A stretch of DNA of 13,609 nt. Source: Moorena producens 3L (GTDB taxonomy: Bacteria > Cyanobacteriota > Cyanobacteriia > Cyanobacteriales > Coleofasciculaceae). This document shows, one piece after another, positions 7,930 through 13,609 of the stretch. The stretch spans positions 1-13,609 of the forward strand of contig NZ_GL890922.1 of NCBI RefSeq assembly GCF_000211815.1, given 5' to 3'. The notes under the pieces are model-generated. The model was not told where the DNA came from, made no database searches, and worked only from the letters and a program-made list of their open reading frames with translations. Positions within the stretch are counted from its first letter, which is position 1, and each line of letters opens with the position of its first letter. Position numbers and translations under genes: made by a program.

Positions 7930-8016
7930 TTAGCTCACCAATGCAAGCTGATTACTCAGCCAGGGTGTATCTACCAAAGCTCTTAGGAATATCCCGCGAG
8001 CGCCATTGATGTCGCG
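7930..8016 (-). pseudogene. tnpB: IS607 tnpB, C-terminal tail (after 48-bp insert)
   Basis: Encodes RDINGARGIFLRALVDTPW and nine more residues to TAA at 7930-7932. RDINGARG is the end of the RuvC-III motif (D-R-D-x-N-x-A) of TnpB nucleases, and the tail continues the frame of the segment ending VMD at 8065. The stop codon lies about 40 bp from the IS right end. In TnpB systems this 3' part of the gene and the element end also encode the guide (omega) RNA, so this segment may have had a dual role. Confidence 0.82.
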
Positions 8017-8064
8017 TTCGCGTTCGCGCAGCGTCGGCTTTGCCGAAAGCGTGACCAAAGGTCA
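8017..8064. repeat. 48-bp palindromic mini-insert in tnpB
   Basis: On the - strand it begins with the palindrome TGACCTTTGGTCA, continues with GGCAAAGCC, and ends in two copies of CGCGAA. It lies between codons for Met-Asp and Arg-Asp, so it splits the TnpB DRD motif. Its length is a multiple of three, but its first codon is TGA, which stops TnpB. Similar TTTGG/GCGAACGC modules are dispersed in filamentous cyanobacterial genomes. Confidence 0.7.
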
Positions 8065-8126
8065 ATCCATTACTCGGCCATCAATCAAAGACCTAATAGT
8101 CTTACTGCCTCCGATGTTAACTATTT
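8065..8126 (-). pseudogene. tnpB: IS607 tnpB, middle segment (3' exon of the group II intron)
   Basis: A 62-base 3' exon. Joined to the upstream exon it reads ...SWTG|EIVNIGGSKTIRSLIDG and then RVMD, matching the continuous TnpB family pattern. The splice falls after the first base of the Glu codon (G|AA). The segment is then cut by the 48-bp insert at 8064. Confidence 0.85.
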
Positions 8127-8127
8127 G

Positions 8128-8168
8128 TTAGAGTCGATGTCCCCTATTAAGGGGAGCATCTCTCCTAC
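8128..8168 (-). ncRNA. Group II intron domain VI
   Basis: The stem is formed by GATG/CATC and TCCCC/GGGGA with a TTAATA loop. An unpaired A in CATCGACTC lies 7 bases from the predicted 3' splice site, in the place of the lariat branch point. It follows domain V directly. Confidence 0.75.
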
Positions 8169-8172
8169 AAAT

Positions 8173-8203
8173 CCGTACGTGCGACTTTCGTTGCATACGG
8201 CTC
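8173..8203 (-). ncRNA. Group II intron domain V (catalytic hairpin)
   Basis: The sequence starts GAGCCGTATGCAACGAAAG and ends TCGCACGTACGG, which is close to the canonical domain V (GAGCCGUAUGC..GAAA..GCACGUACGG) with its AGC-type triad region and GAAA tetraloop. The TAG stop of the reverse-transcriptase gene abuts its first base. Confidence 0.93.
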
Positions 8204-9715
8204 CTAAGTATCTTTTTGGCTGCTGTGTATGTATTGGTGGCAGCTCTGGTGAACCGCCATTAAATTCTTTGGTTTCCAATTGTCGTGGTTTCCATCTAGG
8301 TGATGAAGGTGTACAGATTCGTTGCCTATTAACTTGTGACCACAATGTCCACAGCAATGGTTTTGCTTCTTCAAGGCTTTGGAAGTAGCATTATCGTAGA
8401 GTCCAGAGTTCCTTTGGCTCCAGTACACCAAGTCTCCGTCATAGGGGGACTTGGTGCCCCTGACTTTAATATGCTTGTTTTCCTTATATTTCACCGCCGG
8501 GAATGCTTTCTTTACTAATCTTTCGGATTCGTATCGATTGATTTTCTTCTCTTTTCTGAATTTCTCTTCTGTTCTCTTTGCAGTGAACCACAGAGAGTTT
8601 CGGGAGCCGTCCATCTTGCAATTCCGGTGGTAATTTCTCCAGCCCCTTATTATGGGAGCTAATTTTTCAGCCTTTATTTTTGCACCATAGTTCGAGCTGT
8701 TGGCCACGGCTTTAATCTTCTTTTTGATGGTTCTTAGGTTTTCCGCTGAGGGAATACTTCGGAACTTTCCATTTTTCTGGACTCGGAAGTTCCAGCCCAG
8801 GAAGTCAAAACCGTCTGTCGAGTGAGTTATTTTGGTCTTTTCTTCGCTGATTTCCATTCCGCGTTCAGTTAAGAATTCCTTGACCTTTTTTAACACCTTT
8901 TGAGCGTCTTCGTTAGGTTTCAGGAATATTACCATGTCATCCGCGTAGCGGATTGATTGGTGTAGGCTTTCAATTCCATTTAGTGCCACGTTGGCTAAGA
9001 GTGGGCTGACCACACCTCCTTGGGGTGTTCCTTGCTCCGTGAATTCCGGACTGACGCCCGCTTTTAAACATCTAAAAATCCCCTGTTTTATGGATGCCGG
9101 TGCTAACAGTCTATCCATTATGGAGCTGTGTGATATGCGGTCAAAACACTTTTTGATGTCTAGTTCTATGACCCTTTTTGTGATGCCGTTGCAACTTGAG
9201 TTCAGGTTATTGAACACGTGTTTTTGGGCATCGTGCGCACTTCGTCCAGTCCTAAACCCGTAACTCCGGGCGTGAAAGGTAGCTTCGTGTGCAGGTTCTA
9301 GGGCGTATTTCACTAGACATTGCCATGCTCTATCAGCGATTGTCGGGATTTTCAGCATTCGCGTTTTCCCGTTCTTCTTGGCTATCGGGACTTCCCGTAG
9401 TCCAGTATGTTTCCAGTCGGAGCCATATTGGTTCAATAGCTCAAGTAGCTCTAATCTCTGCCGGTATGTGAGGGATGACTTACCATCAATGCCGGGGGTT
9501 TTCTTACCCTTGTTGAGCTGTGTTACTTGACGGATGGCCAGTAGTTGTGCTGAGCGGGATTTCATTATCAGTTTCTGTAGAGACCTGGCTTTTCTCAGGT
9601 TTCCAGCTTGAACTGCTTTATATAAACGTCTTTGTAGGCGAAAAAGGTTTTGGCGAAGTTTCTTCCACTGTTGCCCTTTCCAAAGGTCACTAGCTTTTTT
9701 GCTGTGTCTACCCAT
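8204..9715 (-). CDS. ltrA: Group II intron reverse transcriptase/maturase with HNH endonuclease
   Basis: Intact 503-residue intron-encoded protein that assists splicing and retrotransposes the intron. ATG 9715 is chosen over an in-frame TTG at 9727 because GGAGA lies just upstream of the ATG. Domain order: basic N-terminal region with RT0-RT1 (to about 85, including GIDGKS), RT2 (PIAKKNGKTRMLKIPT, about 110-126), RT3 (VIELDIKKCFDRIS, catalytic Asp about 186), RT4 (GTPQGGVVSPLLAN), RT5 YADD at 257-260 (catalytic), RT6-7 (GMEISEEKTKI, FDFLGWNF), domain X/maturase with the GWRNYHR motif near 358-364, and a C-terminal HNH domain (CGHCGHKL, HLHHLDGNHDN, HQSCHQYIH). No stop, frameshift or missing catalytic residue is seen. 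The stop codon touches domain V, so there is no spacer between ORF and ribozyme core. Confidence 0.96.
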   Translation of the reverse strand: MGRHSKKASDLWKGQQWKKLRQNLFRLQRRLYKAVQAGNLRKARSLQKLIMKSRSAQLLAIRQVTQLNKGKKTPGIDGKSSLTYRQRLELLELLNQYGSDWKHTGLREVPIAKKNGKTRMLKIPTIADRAWQCLVKYALEPAHEATFHARSYGFRTGRSAHDAQKHVFNNLNSSCNGITKRVIELDIKKCFDRISHSSIMDRLLAPASIKQGIFRCLKAGVSPEFTEQGTPQGGVVSPLLANVALNGIESLHQSIRYADDMVIFLKPNEDAQKVLKKVKEFLTERGMEISEEKTKITHSTDGFDFLGWNFRVQKNGKFRSIPSAENLRTIKKKIKAVANSSNYGAKIKAEKLAPIIRGWRNYHRNCKMDGSRNSLWFTAKRTEEKFRKEKKINRYESERLVKKAFPAVKYKENKHIKVRGTKSPYDGDLVYWSQRNSGLYDNATSKALKKQNHCCGHCGHKLIGNESVHLHHLDGNHDNWKPKNLMAVHQSCHQYIHSSQKDT

Positions 9716-10278
9716 GCTCTTCTCCAAAGTCTATATACTTGATACCCGTGACCAGTTTTCGGTCACATCCTACCCGGCAGGAGGGATTAAGTTTGACATA
9801 ACTTACTAGGGTTTCGACCGTTCCTTAGACCTCGTGTTGCTGCCGTTTTTACTCGTTCCATCTATTAGATTGTTGTGGTGATTTAGGTCAGTCCAATTTG
9901 CCCATCCTCCTCTCGGAGATTACAGCTATTCTGGAGAAGACGCTGTGAGAGTAGAGGATACATTCCATATTGGTTTTTCAGGTTATGGTAGGCTGGTAGG
10001 ACATTTTTCTAGGACTTGTTTAACCATGTCACCTCCCCTTTAGCGCCAGTGTTGTTACCTGCTTCTTTTCAACTGATTGCGCCCTGGTGCCAGCTTCACT
10101 CTGTAGGGATGTCGCCCTGCTCGGTGTGGCCAGATAGGGAGTCACTTATCTCTTCAAGGGGCGGGTTTTCACCGCCATCCAATAGATAGTTAGAAATCTT
10201 TTGAGGGTGTTACCCTCACGATTCCCCTTACTCATACCCCTCTAGTTTCTAGAGGCTCCTAGTAAGAACGAGCCGCAC
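9716..10278 (-). ncRNA. Group II intron domains I-IV 5' RNA, with candidate EBS1
   Basis: This 563-bp stretch contains no gene; it is the structured 5' half of the intron. The last six bases of the 5' exon (CTGGAG) are perfectly complementary to CTCCAG at 9931-9936, the best candidate for exon-binding site 1, about 345 bases into the intron as expected for domain I. Many short inverted repeats are present (e.g. GAGGGTAACACCCTC near 10204-10218, and CCTCTAGAAACTAGAGG near 10240-10256). Confidence 0.8.
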
Positions 10279-11287
10279 CTCCAGTCCAGCTAACTGTCTT
10301 ACTCGTATAGGCTTCACAAACATCCACTACTATTTTGCCGGTTTCCGAAGCTTTATGCTTTAAAAACTCTTTAAACCTAAAATGGGAAAATGTGAGCAAA
10401 TTCCGTACAGTTTTTGACCGGATTTTTCTTTTTCCTTTTTTTGACATTTCAGACGTCTCAAAAGTTGGAAGTAATATCACATCAAAGTGGTCAACTAAGA
10501 ATCGAGCAGCTTTGTGATGGAGTTCGTTTATTAGATTTTGAATTCTAATGATAATTCGCCTAGCAGCTTTCCTCATTCGTCGCTTCTGATTCCTAGACGC
10601 CTTGCTAATTTTTGACAGTAAATTATCAAGATGAGTACAAAGTCTCTGAATTCTGGAAAAATCTCCGTGACCAATCTTTCCTACAGAATTTTCGCTAAAA
10701 AACGTCAGAAATGTTCTAACACCGGGGTCTATCGCTACCACTCTACCTTGGTTATCGGCTTTCGTTTGAGTAGTTTGATGAGGGACTGTTAAATAGTAGT
10801 CCCCATTCGTGCTGGTTAATCGACAATCTCCCCTGTTATCAGGCAAAGATTCGGAAAAGGTTAAAGTCCCTAATTTTGTGTGATAAACCCCCTTCTCCGA
10901 GACCGCTGACTTTGGGATGTAGCAAGACTGAACAGGATTTTTTCGAGACCTAAACCTAACCCGATTAATTTGCCCAGTCTTTTTGTACTTTTTCTTGGAT
11001 TCCCTGACAGCGGTGCAAGCATCCTTAATCCCTATGGATTTAATTTGATAAGGCACTGCTTTACACCACTCGGGAAGGTCATTTAATATCCCAGTTTTGA
11101 TAGCTTTCCAATTAGCTTTTATTTCGCCATTTTGGAGTATCTTGACGGTTTTATTGAATACATAACGGGACACTCCAAACCATTTACGAATAATGGAACG
11201 TTGTTCAGCATTGAGGAATATCCGAATCTTTTTTGATTTTTGCCCCGTACTTTCGGAGTCCGTGAACCCGACAAGAGAAGACGTGAA
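10279..11287 (-). pseudogene. tnpB: IS607 tnpB, N-terminal and central part (5' exon)
   Basis: TnpB-type RNA-guided nuclease, the accessory protein of IS607/IS605 elements and relative of Cas12. TnpB-like sequence starts near SLVGFTDSEST, continues with KKIRIFLNAEQRSIIRKWFG (the usual N-terminal region), and includes RuvC-I VVAIDPGVRTFLTFF (Asp) and RuvC-II ILLPTFETSEM (Glu). It ends at CEAYTSKTVSWTG, where the intron enters. The open frame runs on into intron DNA for six codons (GAARSY) and stops. No ATG lies near the true N-terminus, and it overlaps the end of tnpA out of frame, so initiation by coupling or a rare start is likely. The frame upstream of about 11290 (to 11725) is only the antisense-free shadow of tnpA in another phase. 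Spliced mRNA would still stop at the 48-bp insert before the last RuvC residue. Confidence 0.87.
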
Positions 11288-11792
11288 TGATTCAGAGAAG
11301 ATCCGCTGTGAGTTCGGATCCTCGACAGCTTTCAGGCTGGTCGAGAACCAGGATTTTGCCACCGTTGAGCTCTGCCAGGTATTCAAACAGTTCAAACCCG
11401 AATCGAGTGAGTCTGTCTCTACAGGCAACAACAATAGTGAGCTGACATCCTTGCATAAGTCGTTCCAGTATGGTTCTAAGCCCTTTCCTTTTGTAGTTGA
11501 GTCCTGAACCGATATCCTTGATGATTTCCGCTTCTGGGAACATGGAATGCATGTATGCGACTTGCCTGGCGAGATCGTCAAATTGCTTGCTGCTACTGAC
11601 TCGGCAGTAACAAATTGTGACTGGCTCGGGAGCTTTTCGTTTCCCCAAAGTGGCAAGACTAACTGTATCGAACATTCTGTACCCGCTTGGGGTTCGTTCG
11701 CATTTGATGATGCCATTGTCTGCATATTTCCTCAAAGTGGTTTGAGAGAGTCCCGTAAGTTCGACCGCCTTAGGTCGTGGTACTAGTGTCAT
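11205..11792 (-). pseudogene. tnpA: IS607-type serine recombinase TnpA with in-frame TGA
   Basis: Transposase of the IS607 family. Residues about 1-50 form a MerR-like helix-turn-helix (PKAVELTGLSQTTLRKYADN, SGYRMF). Then comes the serine-recombinase domain with the catalytic motif YCRVSSSKQ near 63-71 and the downstream DIGSGLNYKRKGL and ACRDRLTRFGFE motifs. A TGA at 11292-11294 stops it at 166 residues after SELTADLL. The same frame continues with a perfectly family-like ending (IIHVFSCRVHGLRKYGAKI and nine more residues) to TGA 11205. A single base change (TCA to TGA) would explain it. The truncated protein keeps the catalytic domain but loses the C-terminal helix, so activity is doubtful. 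ATG 11792 is about 70 bases inside the element's left end. Confidence 0.88.
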
Positions 11793-11861
11793 GTCTCTAT
11801 TCTAACAATTATGAAAAGACTTTACTAGACTTTATGACACTTTGCATAACTGTCTACTAAC

Positions 11862-11954
11862 CCCTCTTTTTGATAGGGATTCCGCTACTCTATCAATAGT
11901 GAAGTAATCACCACTGTGGGTTATTAATAGAATTATATCACGAGATCGGTTCAT
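11862..11954 (-). pseudogene. mvdC: mvdC 5' fragment: first 31 codons of the graspetide ligase
   Basis: Starts at ATG 11954 and reads MNRSRD, ILLITHSGDYFTIDRV, AESLSKRG, the characteristic N-terminus of MvdC/MdnB-type ATP-grasp ligases (compare VLIITHSQDN in the neighbouring MvdD). The frame continues nine codons into the IS607 left end and stops at 11832. Joining Gly31 here to Ala at 7891 recreates an uninterrupted 329-residue protein. It is too short for a standard gene finder and is easily missed. No strong ribosome-binding site is visible upstream; a long hairpin lies 47 bases upstream. Confidence 0.9.
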
Positions 11955-12000
11955 ATACGTTAATGGTGAAGAATAAATAACAGTAATAGGAATTAGCCAT

Positions 12001-12070
12001 TGCCCCCTAAATCCCCCAAGTTTGGGGGACTTTTTGAGTAATCCCCCAAACTTGGGGGGTTAGGGGGGCA
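12001..12070. repeat. Long inverted repeat, 29-bp arms, just upstream of mvdC
   Basis: The arms run from TGCCCCCTAAATCCCCCAAG to 12029 and from 12042 to 12070, and match at 26 of 29 positions around a 12-base loop. Each arm contains its own palindrome (CCCCCAAGTTTGGGGG), so a cruciform with side hairpins is possible. This CCCCCTAAATCCCCC family is a frequent intergenic repeat in filamentous cyanobacteria. Here it separates mvdC from whatever lay upstream, where a precursor gene would be expected. Confidence 0.85.
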
Positions 12071-12313
12071 AAACCAACTAAACTTCGTAAGTCCTAAGTA
12101 AAATAAATAACACTCAGCCCAAAGCTGATAGCTGAGGGCTGATCGCGGGTTTCAAAAGCTCAGTTGACGCAAAGGGAGAAATAGTATCGGTAATTATTTC
12201 AACTACCCCTGTCTAATCGAGTACCCTAATCGAGTACACCCTTGGCAAGGGGATTGTGTCTACAGTTCACCTCCAATCTAATTCCCGAGATAGGCTAGCC
12301 TTTGGCAATCCCC
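12071..12313. repeat. Gene-free spacer with short repeats; likely right end of a tnpB element
   Basis: No supportable gene. It contains a hairpin of the AGCTGATAGCTGAG type (CAGCCC/GGGCTG, about 12114-12140), a 12-bp direct repeat CTAATCGAGTAC at 12213 and 12226 (13-bp period), and inverted arms AGGGGATTG/CAATCCCCT at 12248-12256 and 12306-12314. The last of these sits right at the stop of the tnpB fragment, where IS200/IS605 elements carry a terminal hairpin. One open - strand frame near 12115-12205 (SPFASTELLKP) has no start codon and no graspetide core. Confidence 0.5.
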
Positions 12314-13107
12314 TCAGTCTAGAGTTTTGGTTTCATCCTGGGACACATCAGGGACGGTTGAAAGTCGCCCCGTCCTCTCAAAGTCTTGCCTCAAGAGGAG
12401 CGTTCTCAGTGCGATATTCTTGGCTCCAACTAAATCAGCATGTAGTTTGTATCCACAAGCCATGCAATCAAAATCTAAGCCCTGATTGGGTCGATTGGCT
12501 TTATTGGTGTGACCACAACGGGGACATGACTGGGAGGTGAAATTAGCATCAACTCTAATCGCTAAAGCGCCACCCAAAACGGCTTTATAGTCAATGAAGT
12601 GCAAATTATTGCTGTACCTATTTTTGCAGCACCTGAATGAATCAAGTCTAAGTGTTTTTGAGCTCCGGAGTAGTCAATTTTTATGGGACCTTCTAAGGTA
12701 ACTAGGCTAGCTTTACCTTTAACAAATGAGTAGTCACGCTTGTAACTAAACGTACAGGTCCGAGCTCTGAATTTAGGAGGGGGATCTAAGCCTTGGTAAC
12801 GCTTGTTGGTAATCCCGGATTTTAAGTGAGTAGCATTACGCTCTACTTTCATCCAGAGATTTTTATAGATTGCAGCTACCTGTCGAGGTACGTTACATGC
12901 CATTTGGGCTGGTAACCTAAAGCGTTCTCGAATGTCGTAGTAAACCTGCTTTTGTAACTTAGCCGCATCAGAAAGTTTGCCTTTGTCAAACGCCAATTTC
13001 GATGTATAGTTCAAGGCATCACGATAAGCTAAAGTAACTGCACGAAGCTTTTGCTTTTGCTCCGGTGTGCAGTTCAACTTCAGCTTTGCTGTAATTACCT
13101 GCTGCAT
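12314..13107 (-). pseudogene. tnpB: IS200/IS605-type tnpB with internal deletion
   Basis: Two TnpB pieces fused across a deletion. The 5' piece (13107 to about 12610) gives about 165 residues: MQQVITAKLKLNCTPEQKQK and on to SGAAKIG, the usual N-terminal DNA/RNA-binding half. The 3' piece (about 12604 to 12314) begins HFIDYKAVLGGALA and contains the zinc ribbon CPRCGHTNKANRPNQG, then CMACGY, and a terminal RuvC-III-like HADLVGAKNIA. The RuvC-I and RuvC-II catalytic region that should lie between them (roughly 150-200 residues) is gone, and the frame shifts at the join. This is a non-coding relic of a TnpB element unrelated to the IS607 tnpB. No TnpA (Y1) is present. Confidence 0.88.
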
Positions 13108-13167
13108 CGAATCTTTGACCTTTGTTAATTGTGTTATAGCAGTTATAAATTGGGTGAGGTACTTTCC

Positions 13168-13240
13168 CAGGGCTATTTCATTCTCATGAAAGCCAAGAAA
13201 TGCTAGGCTTACAAGTTAACCGAGAGTTTGATTAGTGACC
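13168..13240 (+). mobile_element. Putative left end of an ISAs1-type element
   Basis: CAGGGCTATTTCATTCTCAT starts at 13168, about 70 bases before the transposase start. A CAGGG-starting, T-rich end is the kind seen for ISAs1-family terminal repeats. It also forms a hairpin (GGCTATTTCAT/ATGAAAGCC). The other end is outside the window, so the terminal repeat cannot be verified. The bases 13108-13167 before it hold no gene and probably include the left end of the tnpB relic. Confidence 0.45.
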
Positions 13241-13609
13241 ATGGGTCAGCCCCCCCAATCTGCCCCTGCTGTTTTACTGCCTAGCCTGTCCCAAGAGGAG
13301 TCAACCCCAGAGCCGATCGAGATTTTAGAAGCCTTTTCTGATATCCCAGATGTGCGCAAGGTCTCAGGTAAACGGCATAAAGTCGCTCTATGTCTAGCTC
13401 TGTAACTTCAGGCTATAGCGGCTGGTAACCGAGGGTTAAGAGCGATTGGCGATTGGCTCAACAGCTATCGGGAGGACAAGATTGAACGTTTTCTACCCCC
13501 AAAGCGGCGAATTCCTTCCTACAGCACGATTCGTCGTGTCCTAAAAACCAAAGGATTATCAGCAGTATTCTGCGGCCCTGGCTCGGTTCTTTGGCATTGA
13601 ACCCAAGGC
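13241..13609 (+). pseudogene. ISAs1-family transposase, 5' part, broken (runs off window)
   Basis: Starts at ATG 13241. The N-terminal DDE_Tnp_1-associated domain is recognisable: FSDIPDVRKVSGKRHKVALC, then AIAAGNRGLRAIGDWLNSY, then PPKRRIPSYSTIRRVL. An in-frame TAA at 13403 interrupts the segment between CLAL and AIAAGN, and a +1 shift near 13550 is needed to reach the expected DYQQYSAALARFFGIEPK. The catalytic DDE domain lies beyond the window. With two lesions in 370 bases it is a decayed copy. Confidence 0.85.

Larger units (their letters stand above)
8127..10278 (-). mobile_element. Group II intron, full length, inserted in IS607 tnpB
   Basis: A self-splicing ribozyme/retroelement of 2152 bp. 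The 5' end is GTGCGGCTCG (consensus GUGYG) at 10278. The 3' end is CTCTAAC (AC) at 8127, seven bases after a candidate branch adenosine in domain VI. Both ends are independently supported because exact removal restores the TnpB reading frame (Trp-Thr-Gly-Glu-Ile-Val). The element contains a recognisable domain V and an intact multi-domain intron protein in domain IV. Everything needed for splicing and mobility appears present. It is probably of the chloroplast-like/IIB kind with an HNH endonuclease; the subclass is inferred. Confidence 0.92.
7892..11861 (-). mobile_element. IS607-type transposon inserted in mvdC, itself interrupted by a group II intron
   Basis: The boundaries come from rejoining mvdC. 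The 5' fragment ends in AGA GGG G and the 3' fragment begins with GCT, so removing the element leaves ...Lys-Arg-Gly-Ala-Lys-Pro-Phe... in frame. Insertion in a G run with no target duplication fits IS607 serine-transposase elements, which recombine at GG. The exact ends are uncertain by about 1 base. Order on the - strand: left end, tnpA (11792 down), overlapping tnpB, right end about 40 bases after the tnpB stop. Without the intron (2152 bp) and the 48-bp insert the element is about 1.77 kb, a usual IS607 size. GTAGAC occurs near both ends. It is probably no longer autonomous because tnpA has a TGA and tnpB is broken. Confidence 0.87.

Noticed and set aside
8336..9471. Several + strand open frames of 60-90 codons
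   Set aside because: All are antisense shadows of the intron reverse transcriptase.
8204..9715. Diversity-generating retroelement or retron RT
   Set aside because: The RT carries a maturase domain X and an HNH domain, lies directly next to a canonical domain V, and there is no template/variable repeat pair or msr/msd.
10188..10193. CTAACT as EBS2 pairing with exon AGTTAG
   Set aside because: It is perfectly complementary but about 250 bases from the EBS1 candidate, much farther than usual, and a 6-base match is not significant.
11288..11725. N-terminal 146 codons of the long tnpB open frame
   Set aside because: They overlap tnpA in a different phase and have no TnpB-like sequence; family similarity starts only near 11287.
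12110..12210. - strand stretch reading SPFASTELLKP as a possible graspetide leader
   Set aside because: No start codon, no TxKYPSD core, and it ends in a hairpin repeat.
12256..12540. + strand open frame over the tnpB relic
   Set aside because: It is antisense to the zinc-ribbon part of tnpB and has no credible start.

Overview
The window looks like accessory DNA from a filamentous, repeat-rich cyanobacterium. Four copies of the octamer GCGATCGC (HIP1) occur, at 1191, 3472, 4881 and 7026. There are two SLH-plus-beta-barrel porins of the cyanobacterial 'iron uptake porin' type, several heptanucleotide tandem repeats, and many decayed transposons. A Moorena/Lyngbya-like genome would fit, but the genus is inference.

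Region 1 (1-4646, + strand) holds two tandem porin paralogs, the first cut off by the window edge. Palindromic repeats lie between them, a strong terminator follows, and then comes a small secreted protein of unknown function. Region 2 (about 4650-5475) is repeat-laden spacer with one small membrane protein on the - strand.

Region 3 (5476-11954, - strand) is the most informative part. It is a graspetide (microviridin-type) maturation locus with two ATP-grasp ligases in the order MvdC-like then MvdD-like. mvdD is intact. mvdC has been split: its first 31 codons are at 11862-11954 and the other 298 codons are at 6998-7891, about 4 kb away. Between them lies an IS607-type transposon (serine-recombinase TnpA plus TnpB) inserted at a run of G, as expected for that family. 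Its tnpB is in turn interrupted by a group II intron of about 2.15 kb that encodes a reverse transcriptase/maturase/HNH protein. Conceptual splicing restores the TnpB reading frame exactly. A separate 48-bp palindromic element then breaks tnpB again at the catalytic D-R-D motif and adds a stop codon. The IS tnpA also carries an in-frame TGA. The nesting is therefore gene, then IS, then intron and mini-repeat. No microviridin-type precursor peptide (TxKYPSD core) was found.

Region 4 (12001-13609) contains a long inverted repeat, an internally deleted IS200/IS605-type tnpB, and the 5' part of a broken ISAs1-type transposase that runs off the window edge.

Functionally, the porins would sit in the outer membrane, and MvdC/MvdD would crosslink a ribosomal peptide. 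With mvdC disrupted and no precursor visible, the graspetide pathway is probably inactive here unless the transposon is lost or another copy exists.
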